From Nonomuraea harbinensis (GTDB lineage Bacteria > Actinomycetota > Actinomycetes > Streptosporangiales > Streptosporangiaceae), in contig NZ_JAHKRN010000016.1 in NCBI RefSeq assembly GCF_019396385.1, forward strand, positions 62,001-126,000: a DNA stretch of 64,000 nt, in the 5' to 3' direction. The position numbers and the translations under genes are program-made. Below are positions 13,042-21,907 of the stretch, in pieces. The notes under the pieces are model-generated. The model did not search any database, was not told where the DNA came from, and saw only the letters and a list, made by a program, of their open reading frames with translations. The number at the start of each line of letters is the position of its first letter. Position 1 is the stretch's first letter.

Positions 13042-13068
13042 TCACTCGCGGGGGACTCCGGCGAGTGA
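13042..13068. promoter_or_regulatory. Inverted repeat upstream of the poly-HAMP kinase
   Basis: Perfect 8-base arms TCACTCGC and GCGAGTGA are separated by 11 bases, 11 bases upstream of the kinase start. It could be an operator or a leader hairpin near the ribosome site. Confidence 0.4.
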
Positions 13069-13151
13069 TTCAAGTCTGTCACGATGAGTAGCTCGTAGTC
13101 CTGTCCTTGGATTTACCCCAAGTCAACGGGAAGTGTGGTAGGCACGAGGGG

Positions 13152-14699
13152 ATGACTGCTTCTCCCCATGCGGTGCTAGCTGCGACGTTCGCGGCGGGCG
13201 AGTCGGCTGTGACCGACGCGATGAGGTTCACGCGCGAGGTGATGACCGCGTGGGCCACCGGCGGCATGCTCCATGTCGCCGAGCAGATCGCCGGCGATCT
13301 CGCGGGGCAGGTCGTGGACGAGCCTTTCGAGATGCTCTGGCGACACCTGGGCGGCTCCGTCCAGGTGGAGGTGAAGCAGCGGAACACCTCACATGGTGAT
13401 CAGAAAGCTCCCTCCGTCCATGTCGACGAGTGGGGGATCACCTTCTCGGGTGATTCCCGTGTCCATTGGGCCAGACTCACGCTACCTGGCGCGCACCACA
13501 GCTCGGGAGCCGTCGAGTGGCAGCGGCAGAGCGGGCGCGGGCCCCACTGGCTCGGATTCCTCGCCGACGCCAGCGACCTGCTCGCCGGCACCCTCGACCC
13601 CGACATGGTCCCCGCCATCATCGCCCAGGTCGTGGTGCCGCGGCTGAGCAGCTGGTGCGCCGTCTACACCGCCGACGCCGCCTCCTCGCCGCTCCGCCTC
13701 GTCTACCTGTGGCACGCCGACGAGGCCAGGATCGACGGGCTGCGCGAGCAGCTCAGCGATCTGGACGTCGGCGCCGTCGGCACCCGGATGAGCTCCACCT
13801 TCCACCTGGGCGACAACGAGGTGCTCGCGGTCCCGCTCAGCGCCCGGGGCCGCGGTCTCGGCGTGATGTGCCTGGGCCGGCCCGACCGGTTCCCCGACGA
13901 GGCCATCCAGCTCGCCGAGGACATCGGCCGGCGCGCCGCGCTGGCCGCCGACAACGCCCGCGTCTACGCCCAGCAGGCCGCCGCCAACCGCGCCCTGCAG
14001 CGCAGCCTCCTGCCGCCCAACGAGCCCGAGGTGCCCGGCCTCGACTACGGCGTGGTGTACGAGCCCGCCGGCGAGGTCAACGAGGTGGGCGGCGACTTCT
14101 ACGACGTGTTCAAGGCCGGCGACGACTCGTGGCGCTTCGCCATCGGCGACGTCTGCGGCACCGGCCCGGAAGCGGCCGCGGTCACCGGCCTGGCCCGCCA
14201 CACGCTCCGCCTGCTGGCCCGCGAGGGCTACGGGGTCGCGGCCGTGCTCGGCAGGCTCAACCAGGCCATCCTCGAAGAGGGCGAGCGGGCCCGCTTCCTG
14301 ACCCTGCTGCACGGCGACATCACCCCGGCCGACGACGGCCTGGAGGTCCGGCTGGTCTCGGCGGGCCACCCCGAGGCGCTGCGGCTCAAGCCCAGCGGCG
14401 TCGTGGAGTCGATCACCACCCCGCAGTCGCTCCTGGGCGTCTTCCCCGAGGTGGTCTTCGAGGTCGACGTCGTCCACCTCGACCCCGGCGACGTGCTGCT
14501 GGCGGTCACCGACGGCGTCACCGAGCGACGCTCGGGCGGCCGGCTGCTCGACGACGAGGGCGGGCTGGCCAAGATGCTGGCCGAGTGCGCGGGGCTGTCG
14601 GCCAAGGCGGTGGCGGAGCGCATCCGCCGGGGCGCGGCCGACTTCGCCACCGAGCCCAGCGCCGACGACCTGGCGATTCTGGTGCTGCGCGCCCGTTAA
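13152..14699 (+). CDS. PP2C-type (SpoIIE) serine phosphatase with GAF domain
   Basis: About 515 residues. The first 90 resemble a degenerate GHKL/anti-sigma kinase-like segment, then a GAF-like domain (about 130-275), then a SpoIIE phosphatase domain. Metal-binding aspartates are visible in EVGGDFYDVF and FAIGDVCGTG, with LLAVTDGVTE and SADDLAILVL further on. Members dephosphorylate anti-anti-sigma proteins in partner-switching stress circuits. The substrate is not encoded nearby. ATG 13152 is chosen as the first codon giving family-like sequence; the ribosome site is weak. It is divergent from the poly-HAMP kinase. Its TAA overlaps the TAA of the convergent S9-type gene within TTAA at 14696-14699. 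Confidence 0.88.
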   Translation: MTASPHAVLAATFAAGESAVTDAMRFTREVMTAWATGGMLHVAEQIAGDLAGQVVDEPFEMLWRHLGGSVQVEVKQRNTSHGDQKAPSVHVDEWGITFSGDSRVHWARLTLPGAHHSSGAVEWQRQSGRGPHWLGFLADASDLLAGTLDPDMVPAIIAQVVVPRLSSWCAVYTADAASSPLRLVYLWHADEARIDGLREQLSDLDVGAVGTRMSSTFHLGDNEVLAVPLSARGRGLGVMCLGRPDRFPDEAIQLAEDIGRRAALAADNARVYAQQAAANRALQRSLLPPNEPEVPGLDYGVVYEPAGEVNEVGGDFYDVFKAGDDSWRFAIGDVCGTGPEAAAVTGLARHTLRLLAREGYGVAAVLGRLNQAILEEGERARFLTLLHGDITPADDGLEVRLVSAGHPEALRLKPSGVVESITTPQSLLGVFPEVVFEVDVVHLDPGDVLLAVTDGVTERRSGGRLLDDEGGLAKMLAECAGLSAKAVAERIRRGAADFATEPSADDLAILVLRAR

Positions 14700-16462
14700 C
14701 GCCGGCCCAGGTGCTTGCGGGCGAAGTCGAGCTGCAGCGCCGTCTGCGCGATCCGCTCCGCGACCACCAGGTTGCTCCGTACGGCGTCGTAGGTGTAGAC
14801 CTCGTGCTCGTGGCCGTGCCGTTCGAGCTGGGCCACGTACTTCTGGATCTGGCGCGGCGGGCAGCGGGTGTCGTGCTCGCCGGCCAGGATCAGCACGGGG
14901 CTCTTCACCTGGTCGACGTAGGTGATGGGAGAGCTGGCCGCGTAGCGTTCCGGCTGCTCCTCGGGCGAGCCGCCGAGCAGCGCGCGGTGGTAGGCGCGCA
15001 GGCTCTCGGCCTCGTCCTCGTACGACGTCCGGTGGCAGGCGATGGGCACGGCGGCGATGCCGGCGGCCCACAGGCCGGGCTGCGTGCCGAGGCCGAGCAG
15101 CGTGAGGTAGCCGCCCCAGGCGGTGCCCGCCAGCACGAGCCGGTCGGGGTCGGCGATGCCGGCCTCGACCACGGCGGTGCGCACCGCGTTCACGTCGGCC
15201 AGCTCGATCTGGCCGACGTCGCCGTGCAGCGCGTCGCGCCAGGCCGAGCCGTAGCCGGTCGAGCCGCGGTAGTTGACCCGGACGACCGCGAAACCGGCGT
15301 CCACCCAGGCTGCCACCTCGGGGGAGAAGGCGTCCCTGTCGTGGCTCGTCGGGCCGCTGTGCAGCAGGAAGACCGCGGGGAACGGGGCGGCGCCGTTCTC
15401 CGGGCGGGAGACCAGGGCGTGGATGCGCCCGCCCGGCCCCTCGGCGTCCAGGTCCTCCAGGGGGACGCTCGGCGGCGCGGCCGGGCCGCCGGGGTTGAGC
15501 ACGACCTGGCCGCTGGTCGAGCGGATGACCGGCGGGCGCGAGGCGCTGGACCAGGAGTACTCCACATGGCCGCCGGGGCGCGGGCGCGCCTCCTCGATGA
15601 CGCCCTGCGGTGTCTCGATGAGCGTCAGCCCGCCGCCCGCCAGGTCGTAGCGGAGGAGGTGGCTGCGAGCCCGGTGACCGCGCTGGATGAGCAGGCCGCG
15701 GCCGTCGTGGTACCACTCGGCCGTCATCTCGCCGTCGTCCTTCAGCCAGATCTCCCGGCGCGCGCCCGTCACCGGGTTCCAGACCAGCGGCTCCTGGCGG
15801 CGGCGGCGTTCGTGCAGGGCGAGCAGGCGGGAGTCGCCCGGCGCCGGGGCGAAGCTGAGCCCGACGACGCCCATGCCGGGGCCGTCGTACAGCTCGCCGA
15901 CCACCTGGCCGGACTGGCGCACGACGCGCAGCGCGGGGTGGCGGAAGTCGCCGTACTCGCCGTGGTTGATCGCGATCAGCTCGCCGTCCATGGACATGCC
16001 GGCCGCCCAGGCGGCCTCGCCGTGCTCGTACAGCATCTTGACGTGCTCGCCGTCGCGCACCAGGTGGATGCGGAACGTGCCCTCGCTGGCCAGGCTGATC
16101 GCGGCCAGGCCGGTGGACGAGAGCGCGATGCCGGCCGGCTGGCCGGGCGGCGCTCCCAGAGCGACGGGCTGGTCGGGGCCGCCGAAGAAGGGCTGGCGCC
16201 GCCAGATGCCGAACTCGTCGCCGTCGGTGTCGTCGAACCAGTAGATCCACTGGCCGGCGGGGTCGATCGCGGCGTGGGCCGTGCCCAGAGGCCGGTCGGT
16301 GACCTGGCGGGTGGCGCCGCTCGCGCGGTCCCAGGCGTAGACCTCCCACGTGCCGGTGGCGTTCGAGCGGTAGATCGAGCGGTTCGGGGCCAGGGGGGCG
16401 TAGGACGGCAGCGACATGCGCGACGCGCGGAACCTGGCCTGCCAGCGTTCCTCGGCCTTCAT
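14696..16462 (-). CDS. S9 prolyl-oligopeptidase-like protein lacking catalytic Ser and His
   Basis: A 588-residue protein with an N-terminal beta-propeller (WD40-like blades, residues about 30-330) and a C-terminal alpha/beta-hydrolase domain typical of acylaminoacyl-peptidases. Expected landmarks are present: the oxyanion-region HSGPTSHD and VVRVNYRGSTGYG, and the acid in LILAGEHDTRCPP. The nucleophile elbow reads GTAWGG instead of G-x-S-x-G-G, placing Ala448 at the serine position. The region where GHGF should occur reads YDAVRSN, so the histidine is also lost. The frame is open throughout. It is therefore probably a non-peptidase binding protein. The start follows GGAGGGG at about 10 bases. 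No signal peptide is seen, so it is cytosolic. Confidence 0.85.
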   Translation of the reverse strand: MKAEERWQARFRASRMSLPSYAPLAPNRSIYRSNATGTWEVYAWDRASGATRQVTDRPLGTAHAAIDPAGQWIYWFDDTDGDEFGIWRRQPFFGGPDQPVALGAPPGQPAGIALSSTGLAAISLASEGTFRIHLVRDGEHVKMLYEHGEAAWAAGMSMDGELIAINHGEYGDFRHPALRVVRQSGQVVGELYDGPGMGVVGLSFAPAPGDSRLLALHERRRRQEPLVWNPVTGARREIWLKDDGEMTAEWYHDGRGLLIQRGHRARSHLLRYDLAGGGLTLIETPQGVIEEARPRPGGHVEYSWSSASRPPVIRSTSGQVVLNPGGPAAPPSVPLEDLDAEGPGGRIHALVSRPENGAAPFPAVFLLHSGPTSHDRDAFSPEVAAWVDAGFAVVRVNYRGSTGYGSAWRDALHGDVGQIELADVNAVRTAVVEAGIADPDRLVLAGTAWGGYLTLLGLGTQPGLWAAGIAAVPIACHRTSYEDEAESLRAYHRALLGGSPEEQPERYAASSPITYVDQVKSPVLILAGEHDTRCPPRQIQKYVAQLERHGHEHEVYTYDAVRSNLVVAERIAQTALQLDFARKHLGRR

Positions 16463-16613
16463 CCGCCGCGCTCCCCTCCCATGGGCGCCCCTCGCCGTCC
16501 TCATCGGCAACGGGTTGCCGTCCAGTATTGCGCTTGCGCCGCGGAAATACTCCGGAAATGTGGGGGAATTTGGTACTAAACGCCCCATCAGTAACACCAG
16601 TCTCAGATGCCCG

Positions 16614-17564
16614 TCAAGAGGGTGACCTTGCGCCAGGTGTCACTTCGAAGGTAGATAGGTGGAACTCTGCCTTCGTAACCACTTTTTCTAGCCTTTTCGC
16701 GTTATTGCGGGAGAAAACTCGCGTTATCCCCTCCGCCAGCTCCTCCTCGCCCAGGTGCCACGCACTCGGCCCCATCCCCACCACGGCCCGGACCTCGTCA
16801 GGCCCGAGCGCCATGTCGAACGCCACCACCCGCCGCTCCACCTCGGCGAACCCCTCCAGGCTCCGCGCCACCCGCTGCTCCTTGCCGGCGTCGACGGACA
16901 GCAGCCCCAGCTCCTCCACCAGCGGGCTGAGGTGGCCGGGCGCGGGCGTCACCACGACGACGCGCCCACCGGGCCGCAGGATCCGCCGGAACTCGGGCCC
17001 GTTCCTGGGCGCGAACACGTTCATCACCACGTCGGCGACCCCGTCTCCGATGGGCAGGCGCCGCCACACGTCGGCCACGAACGCCCCCACCCTGGGGTGC
17101 GCCCTGGCGGCCCGCCGCACGGCGTGCTTGGACACGTCGAACGCCATCACGACGCCGCGTCCCGCCGCGTCGAGGACGGCCGCCGAGTAGTGGCCGGTGC
17201 CCGCGCCGGCGTCGACGATGACCGGCTCGGCCCCATGGCCAGAACCACCGTACGCCTTCGCGCGCCCGCCGTCAGGCGAGTGTGAGAACGATTCGGCATG
17301 GGCGCTCCAGACCGCCTCCGCCAGCGCGCTCTCCAGCGGCGCGAAGTGACCGGCGGACAGGAAGGCGTCGCGGGCGGCGACCATCTCCGCGCTGTCGGCC
17401 GTGCCGGGAGGGCGGGACCCGACGAGCAGGCTCACGTAACCCTGCCTGGCCACGTCGAAGGAGTGGCCCCGGGGGCAGCGCAGTGCGCCGGGGTCGAGCC
17501 GCATTGACTGCCCGCAGACGGGGCAGGCGAGGTGTTCGGCGATGTCGGCCAGCATGCGGCCCAT
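16614..17564 (-). CDS. RlmA-type 23S rRNA guanine-N1 methyltransferase
   Basis: The N-terminus carries a zinc ribbon (CPVCGQ ... CPRGHSFD, residues about 14-35), then an S-adenosylmethionine-binding Rossmann domain with VDAGAGTGHYSAAVLD near residue 117 and the catalytic-region motif NVFAPRNGPEFRRIL. This order is specific to RlmA(I)/RlmA(II)/TlrB methyltransferases, which methylate G745 or G748 of 23S rRNA; the TlrB member gives tylosin resistance. Which base is modified cannot be told. An insertion of about 20 residues before the SAM motif (SFSHSPDGGRAKAYGGSGHG) looks low-complexity. A second ATG three codons in is a possible start. It is a single-gene unit 26 bases downstream of rho. Confidence 0.85.
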   Translation of the reverse strand: MGRMLADIAEHLACPVCGQSMRLDPGALRCPRGHSFDVARQGYVSLLVGSRPPGTADSAEMVAARDAFLSAGHFAPLESALAEAVWSAHAESFSHSPDGGRAKAYGGSGHGAEPVIVDAGAGTGHYSAAVLDAAGRGVVMAFDVSKHAVRRAARAHPRVGAFVADVWRRLPIGDGVADVVMNVFAPRNGPEFRRILRPGGRVVVVTPAPGHLSPLVEELGLLSVDAGKEQRVARSLEGFAEVERRVVAFDMALGPDEVRAVVGMGPSAWHLGEEELAEGITRVFSRNNAKRLEKVVTKAEFHLSTFEVTPGARSPS

Positions 17565-17590
17565 TGTCGCGCCTGGGCGCCGAGGGGCCG

Positions 17591-18664
17591 TCAGACGGTG
17601 GCGGCGGCCCGGACCAGGAAGTCGGCGTTGGACGCGGTCTCGCGGAGCTTGCCGACGAGCATCTCCATGCCCTGGTGACGCTCCAGGCCCGTCAGCGAGC
17701 GGCGCAGCCGCCAGACCACCTGCCGCTCCCGCGCGGGGAGCAGGATCTCCTCCCGGCGGGTGCCGGAGGCGTCCAGGTCGACGGCCGGGAACACGCGGCG
17801 CTCGGCCAGGTCGCGCACCAGGTGCAGCTCCATGTTGCCGGTGCCCTTGAACTCCTCGTACAGGCTGTTGTCCAGCCGCGAGCCGGTGTCGACGAGCGCG
17901 CTGGCGAGGATGGTGAGCGAGCCGCCGCCCGCCACGTTGCGCGCGGCGCCGAAGAACCGCTTGGGCGCGTAGACGGCGGCGGCGTCGAGGCCGCCGCTGA
18001 GCGTCTTGCCGTTGCCCGGCGCGGTGTTGTTGTAGGCGCGGGCCAGGCGGGTGAGCGAGTCGAGCAGCAGCACCACGTCGCGGCCCTGCTCGACCAGGCG
18101 CTTGGCGCGCTCGACGGCGAGCTCGGCGATCGCGGTGTGGTCGCGGTCGGGATGGTCGAAGGTGGAGGCGAAGATTTCGCCCTGGATGCCGGCGCGCATC
18201 TCGGTGACCTCTTCGGGCCGCTCGCCGACCAGGAGGACCATGAGGTGCGCCTCGGGATGGTTCCGTGTGACGGCGGCGGCCAGGGCCTGGAGGACCATGG
18301 TCTTGCCGGCCTTGGGCGGGGCCACGATGAGCCCGCGCTGGCCCTTGCCGATGGGCGCGAACAGGTCGATGACCCGGGTGCTGAGCGACTCGGTCTCCAG
18401 GTGGAGCCGTTCGTCGGGATGCACCGGCGTCAGGTCGGCGAACCGCGGCCGGTCGCGCCAGTGGCTCTCGCCGTTGACGATCTCGACCTCGACGAGCCTG
18501 CCGCCGTCGGCCTTGGCGGTCACGTGGTCGCCGGGACGGAGCCCGAGCTGTTTGACCCGGTCGGCGGTCAGCCGCAGGTCACCGGAGCTGGGTAGATGGC
18601 GGGTGCGGAGGAATGCGGATTTGTCCCGCACGTCCAGCAAGCCGCTGATGACGTGAACAGACAT
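17591..18664 (-). CDS. rho: Short Rho-family transcription termination factor
   Basis: A 357-residue Rho that begins directly with the OB-fold RNA-binding domain (residues about 5-66, GLLDVRDKSAFLRT) and lacks the N-terminal helical domain and the long Arg/Asp-rich insert usual in actinobacterial Rho (600-700 residues). The RecA-type motor is complete: P-loop APPKAGKT at 115-122, Walker B region VVLLLDSLTRLARAYN, and the Q/R-loop and termination core (GKTLSGGLDAAAV, PKRFFGAARN, DTGSRLDNSLYEEFKGTGNM). ATG 18664 follows AAGGGG at 8-9 bases. It is probably a second, specialised Rho; the housekeeping copy should lie elsewhere. A structured leader of at least 150 bases precedes it. Confidence 0.9.
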   Translation of the reverse strand: MSVHVISGLLDVRDKSAFLRTRHLPSSGDLRLTADRVKQLGLRPGDHVTAKADGGRLVEVEIVNGESHWRDRPRFADLTPVHPDERLHLETESLSTRVIDLFAPIGKGQRGLIVAPPKAGKTMVLQALAAAVTRNHPEAHLMVLLVGERPEEVTEMRAGIQGEIFASTFDHPDRDHTAIAELAVERAKRLVEQGRDVVLLLDSLTRLARAYNNTAPGNGKTLSGGLDAAAVYAPKRFFGAARNVAGGGSLTILASALVDTGSRLDNSLYEEFKGTGNMELHLVRDLAERRVFPAVDLDASGTRREEILLPARERQVVWRLRRSLTGLERHQGMEMLVGKLRETASNADFLVRAAATV

Positions 18665-19005
18665 GATGAACCCCTTTGAGGGCATGCCGGTAAGAGAAGC
18701 ACCGGCGCGCGTAGGTGAGGAACCCCGAGGCCCGCGGAAGGGGCAGATCGGGAGGGAGGAGAGCGGCGGAGCTTGAGCTCGAACGCCACCGGCAACGTAC
18801 CACACGTCGCTGCCCATGAAACGTCTAGCCCTCTCGGGCTATTCCCGGGGCATTCTCGTGTCTTCGCGCGTGAAACGCGCCGTGGACCGTAACAATGTTC
18901 TTCTCGCCGTCCTGTCCGATCCGGACATGGAATCCGCAAGCGCCCTGCAGGACCTTTGCAATGACGGCGAGGTTACCTATACGCAGACGATCCTTGGGGG
19001 ATGAC
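18665..19005. other. Rho leader and divergent promoter region
   Basis: This 341-base gap has no recognisable gene. Two compact hairpins are visible: TAGCCC/GGGCTA with a TCTC loop (18826-18841) and GCGCGT/ACGCGC with a GAA loop (18866-18880). A G-rich stretch (18735-18765) lies nearer rho. Such structure fits a regulated leader on rho, and the promoter of the small zinc-ribbon gene must also lie here. Short open frames on either strand have no ribosome sites and no family resemblance. Confidence 0.4.
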
Positions 19006-19146
19006 ATGAACAGCACCCGTTGCCCGCGATGCCACAACGAGCTCGACGAGGGCCCGATCATGTACCGGTGCGCCAGCTGCCGGCGTGCGGTCTTCGCCGC
19101 CGACCTGGAGAACGAGTTCGTTCCGCGCCAGCCCGTAGCCGCCTAA
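19006..19146 (+). CDS. Small zinc-ribbon protein, 46 residues
   Basis: Short gene starting ATG AAC AGC after the ribosome site TTGGGGGATGAC. The product has two CxxC knuckles, C6/C9 (CPRCHN) and C22/C25 (CASCRR), so it should bind one zinc ion. The remaining tail (AADLENEFVPRQPVAA) looks unstructured. Similar tiny zinc ribbons occur widely in actinobacteria without known function. The codon use and clear ribosome site support a real gene. It ends 10 bases before the MBL hydrolase and is probably co-transcribed with it. Confidence 0.7.
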   Translation: MNSTRCPRCHNELDEGPIMYRCASCRRAVFAADLENEFVPRQPVAA

Positions 19147-19156
19147 TCTGGGGCGT

Positions 19157-19897
19157 ATGCCCCACCAACCGCTGCACGTGGCCGGCGTCGAGGTGACACC
19201 CCTCTGCGACGCCGTCGGCCCCATGGGCGAGGCGATCAGACGCCCGCTCGCCGAGACGTTCCCGGGAGCAGACCTCCCGGAAGAGCCGTGGATCCTCCAC
19301 TTCCACTGCTACCTGCTCCGCGACCGCGCGGGCCGCCTGACCCTGGTCGACACCGGCATAGGCGGCACCGACTCACCGGCGTCCAGTTGGGCGCCGGTCC
19401 CCGGCTCGCTGGCCGGGGAACTGGCCGCCGCGGGCGTCGCGCCCGCCGACGTCGGCACCGTGATCCTCACGCACCTGCACAGCGACCACGCCAGCGGGGC
19501 CGTCGCCGACGGCCGGCCCGTGTTCGAGAACGCCCGCTACGTGCTCCAGGACGCCGAGCTGGAGGCCGCCGGCGGCGCCATGCTCCACCAGGTGATCGAC
19601 GTGATCAAGGGCCAGCTCCAGGTGGTCGACGGCGACGCCGAGGTCGCGCCCGGCGTGCGTGTCCACCTGACTCCCGGCCACACGACCGGCCACCAGATCG
19701 TGCGGCTCGGCGACCTGGCGATGACCGGCGACCTCGTGCTGCACCCCGCGCAGCTCGCCGACCCGGCCGTGCGCTACGTCTACGACGACGACCAGGAGCG
19801 CGCGGCCGCCACCCGGGCCGAGGTGCTGGCCGGGCTGCGGGCCGAGCGGGCGCTGCTGGCCACCGCCCACTTCGAGGAGCCGTTCGTACGGCTCTGA
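19157..19897 (+). CDS. MBL-fold metallo-hydrolase
   Basis: A 246-residue metallo-beta-lactamase-fold protein. The metal-binding motif THLHSDHASG supplies H106, H108, D110 and H111. Further ligands appear in LTPGHTTGHQ and in TGDLVLHP, and the terminal ATAHFEEP region fits the family. Members hydrolyse lactones, thioesters or phosphodiesters, and the sequence alone does not say which. The N-terminal layout resembles the quorum-quenching lactonase/AhlD-like branch, but that is only a possibility. It has no signal peptide. Its stop lies seven bases before that of the convergent NIT-domain kinase. Confidence 0.88.
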   Translation: MPHQPLHVAGVEVTPLCDAVGPMGEAIRRPLAETFPGADLPEEPWILHFHCYLLRDRAGRLTLVDTGIGGTDSPASSWAPVPGSLAGELAAAGVAPADVGTVILTHLHSDHASGAVADGRPVFENARYVLQDAELEAAGGAMLHQVIDVIKGQLQVVDGDAEVAPGVRVHLTPGHTTGHQIVRLGDLAMTGDLVLHPAQLADPAVRYVYDDDQERAAATRAEVLAGLRAERALLATAHFEEPFVRL

Positions 19898-19904
19898 AGG
19901 TGAT

Positions 19905-21806
19905 CTACCGGCCGGCGAGCACCGGCTGATCGGCCAGCAGGCTCGCCGGCAGCATCACCCGCGCGGTCAGCCCTCCGTAGGGCGAGGGCGCGAGCGTCAC
20001 CTTGATGCCGTGGCGCGACGCCAGCCGGCCGACCACGAACAGGCCCAGCCGGTCGCTCTGCGCCAGGTCGAACTCCGGCTTCTCCGCCAGCCGCGTGTTG
20101 AGCTGGTCGAGCTCCTCGCGGGGCAGGCCGAGCCCGCGATCCTCCACCTCGACCGTCAGGCCGTGGGGGGTCGAGGTGGTGCGCAGGTCGACGCGGGTGC
20201 GCGGCGGCGAGAACAGCGTCGCGTTCTCGACCAGCTCGGCCATCAGGTGGGCCACGTCGGTCACGGCCGTGCCGAGCAGCGAGACCGGCGGCGGCTGCAG
20301 CACCTCGACCCGCTGGTATTCCTCGACCTCCGCCACGGCCGCCCGCAGCACGTCGACGATCGGCACCGGGTTGCGCCAGCCCCGGCCCGGCTGCTGGTCG
20401 GAGAGGATGATCAGGCTCTCGGCGTGGCGGCGCATGCGGGTGGTCAGGTGGTCGAGCTTGAACAGGTCCTCCAGCATCACCGGGTCCTCGGTGCCCCGCT
20501 CCATGCCGTCGAGCTGCATGAGCTGGCGGTGCAGCAGCGACTGGTTGCGGCGGGCGAGGTTGACGAAGACCTGGTTGACGCCGTGGCGCAGGTTGGCCTG
20601 GCTGAGCGCCGCGTTGACGGCGGTCGACTGCACGTCGTTGAACGCGTGCACGATGTCGTGCACCTCGGACGTCTCCGCCTTGACCTCCAGCGGCTCCACC
20701 GAGGTGCCGGCCGGCGGCTTGGCGCTGGTGCGCAGCTGCTCGACCAGCTCGGGCAGGCGGACCTGCGCCAGGTGGGTGGCGGCGTCGCGCAGCCCGGCGA
20801 GCTCGCGTACGAGCCGCTTGCGGAAGCGGAGCGACAGCAGGATCGAGGCGAGCACCGCCAGCAGGCCCACCCCGCCCGCGACCGCGATCTTCATCAGGAT
20901 GCCGGTGGCCGCGGGCGCCAGCCGCTGCGCGTACGCGGCGCTGGTGGTGCGCTGGTTGGCCTCGACGGCCTTCCACAGGTTGTTGGCGTCGACCGGCCAG
21001 GTGGCCGCCTCCGCGGGCAGGCCGTTGACGACGGCCTGGCCCCGCATCGCGTCCTCCGCCTCCAGGAACTCCTGGTAGAGGGGAGAGCTGATCAGCTCCT
21101 GGTAGGGGGTGCGCAGCTCGCCGTCGAGCTGCGTCAGGGCCTGCGAGTAGAGCAGCCGCCTGGTCGCCGCCCACTCGGCGAACGCCTCACGCTCCGCGCT
21201 GGTCACCCGGCCCCGGCTGAGCACCACGGCGATCATCGCGCGCTCCCTGGAGAGCATCTCCTTGCCCTCGGCCAGCATGGCCAGCGCCCGTACGTTGCGG
21301 TAGAGGGCCAGGTCGGGCACCAGGACCAGGGCGTCGTACATGCGGAAGGAGGCGTCGACGATCTGGTTGTAGCCGTTGATCAGGTCGAGCTGGGACGGGT
21401 TGGGCGCGTCGACGTCGCGGCGGATCTGGGTGAGCCGGTCGAGCTGCCTGAACAGCGCGTTGAGCTGGGCACTCATCGCGGGGGTGAGGTCGTCCTGCCG
21501 CCCGGCCAGCTCGCGCAGCTCCTTGGCCGCTCCGTCGGTCAGCGTGCGCTGGAGGAACAGGGTCTCCGGATTGCGCTTGGCCGAGATGAACTGGATCGAG
21601 GACAGCCGCTCGTTCTGCAGGTGAGTGGTCAGCTCGCTGGAGGGCTCGGCCAGGTTGGTGGTCAGCTTGTCGGTCTCCAGCATCTGGATGCCGTCGCCCG
21701 CCGTCAGACCCGCCGCGAACGCCCAGAGCCCGACCAGGGAGGTCAGCGGGACGAGCAGGAGGATGAGCAGCTTGATCGCGATGGGACGGCCACGTGTGGG
21801 GGGCAT
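19905..21806 (-). CDS. NIT-domain membrane histidine-kinase-like sensor (CvnA-like)
   Basis: A 633-residue protein. A first membrane helix lies at about residues 11-33, then an exterior nitrate/nitrite-sensing (NIT) domain (FISAKRNPETLFLQRTL, about 40-290), a second helix at about 305-327, a HAMP-like linker and a GHKL ATPase domain (N box HLMAELVENATLFSPP, EDRGLGLP, SDRLGLFVVGRLA). The dimerisation segment reads LFKLDHLTTRMRRHAES, which departs from the usual H box, as in CvnA proteins of actinobacterial conservons. The roadblock, DUF742 and GTPase partners of a conservon are not adjacent, so this one is an orphan. It probably modulates a G-protein-like or partner-switching pathway. Confidence 0.88.
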   Translation of the reverse strand: MPPTRGRPIAIKLLILLLVPLTSLVGLWAFAAGLTAGDGIQMLETDKLTTNLAEPSSELTTHLQNERLSSIQFISAKRNPETLFLQRTLTDGAAKELRELAGRQDDLTPAMSAQLNALFRQLDRLTQIRRDVDAPNPSQLDLINGYNQIVDASFRMYDALVLVPDLALYRNVRALAMLAEGKEMLSRERAMIAVVLSRGRVTSAEREAFAEWAATRRLLYSQALTQLDGELRTPYQELISSPLYQEFLEAEDAMRGQAVVNGLPAEAATWPVDANNLWKAVEANQRTTSAAYAQRLAPAATGILMKIAVAGGVGLLAVLASILLSLRFRKRLVRELAGLRDAATHLAQVRLPELVEQLRTSAKPPAGTSVEPLEVKAETSEVHDIVHAFNDVQSTAVNAALSQANLRHGVNQVFVNLARRNQSLLHRQLMQLDGMERGTEDPVMLEDLFKLDHLTTRMRRHAESLIILSDQQPGRGWRNPVPIVDVLRAAVAEVEEYQRVEVLQPPPVSLLGTAVTDVAHLMAELVENATLFSPPRTRVDLRTTSTPHGLTVEVEDRGLGLPREELDQLNTRLAEKPEFDLAQSDRLGLFVVGRLASRHGIKVTLAPSPYGGLTARVMLPASLLADQPVLAGR

Positions 21807-21907
21807 GCGACCTCCGGAGGCATGTGCGGGCGCCTCGCAGATTACACCCAGCGCGATCCGGGGTCATGCGCCGGCGCGGGGGCTCGACGCCCCCGCGCCC
21901 GGAGCGG

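Noticed and set aside
18816..19004. Short plus-strand ORF between rho and the zinc-ribbon gene
   Set aside because: It has no ribosome site and no recognisable sequence, and it covers hairpins more easily explained as the rho leader.
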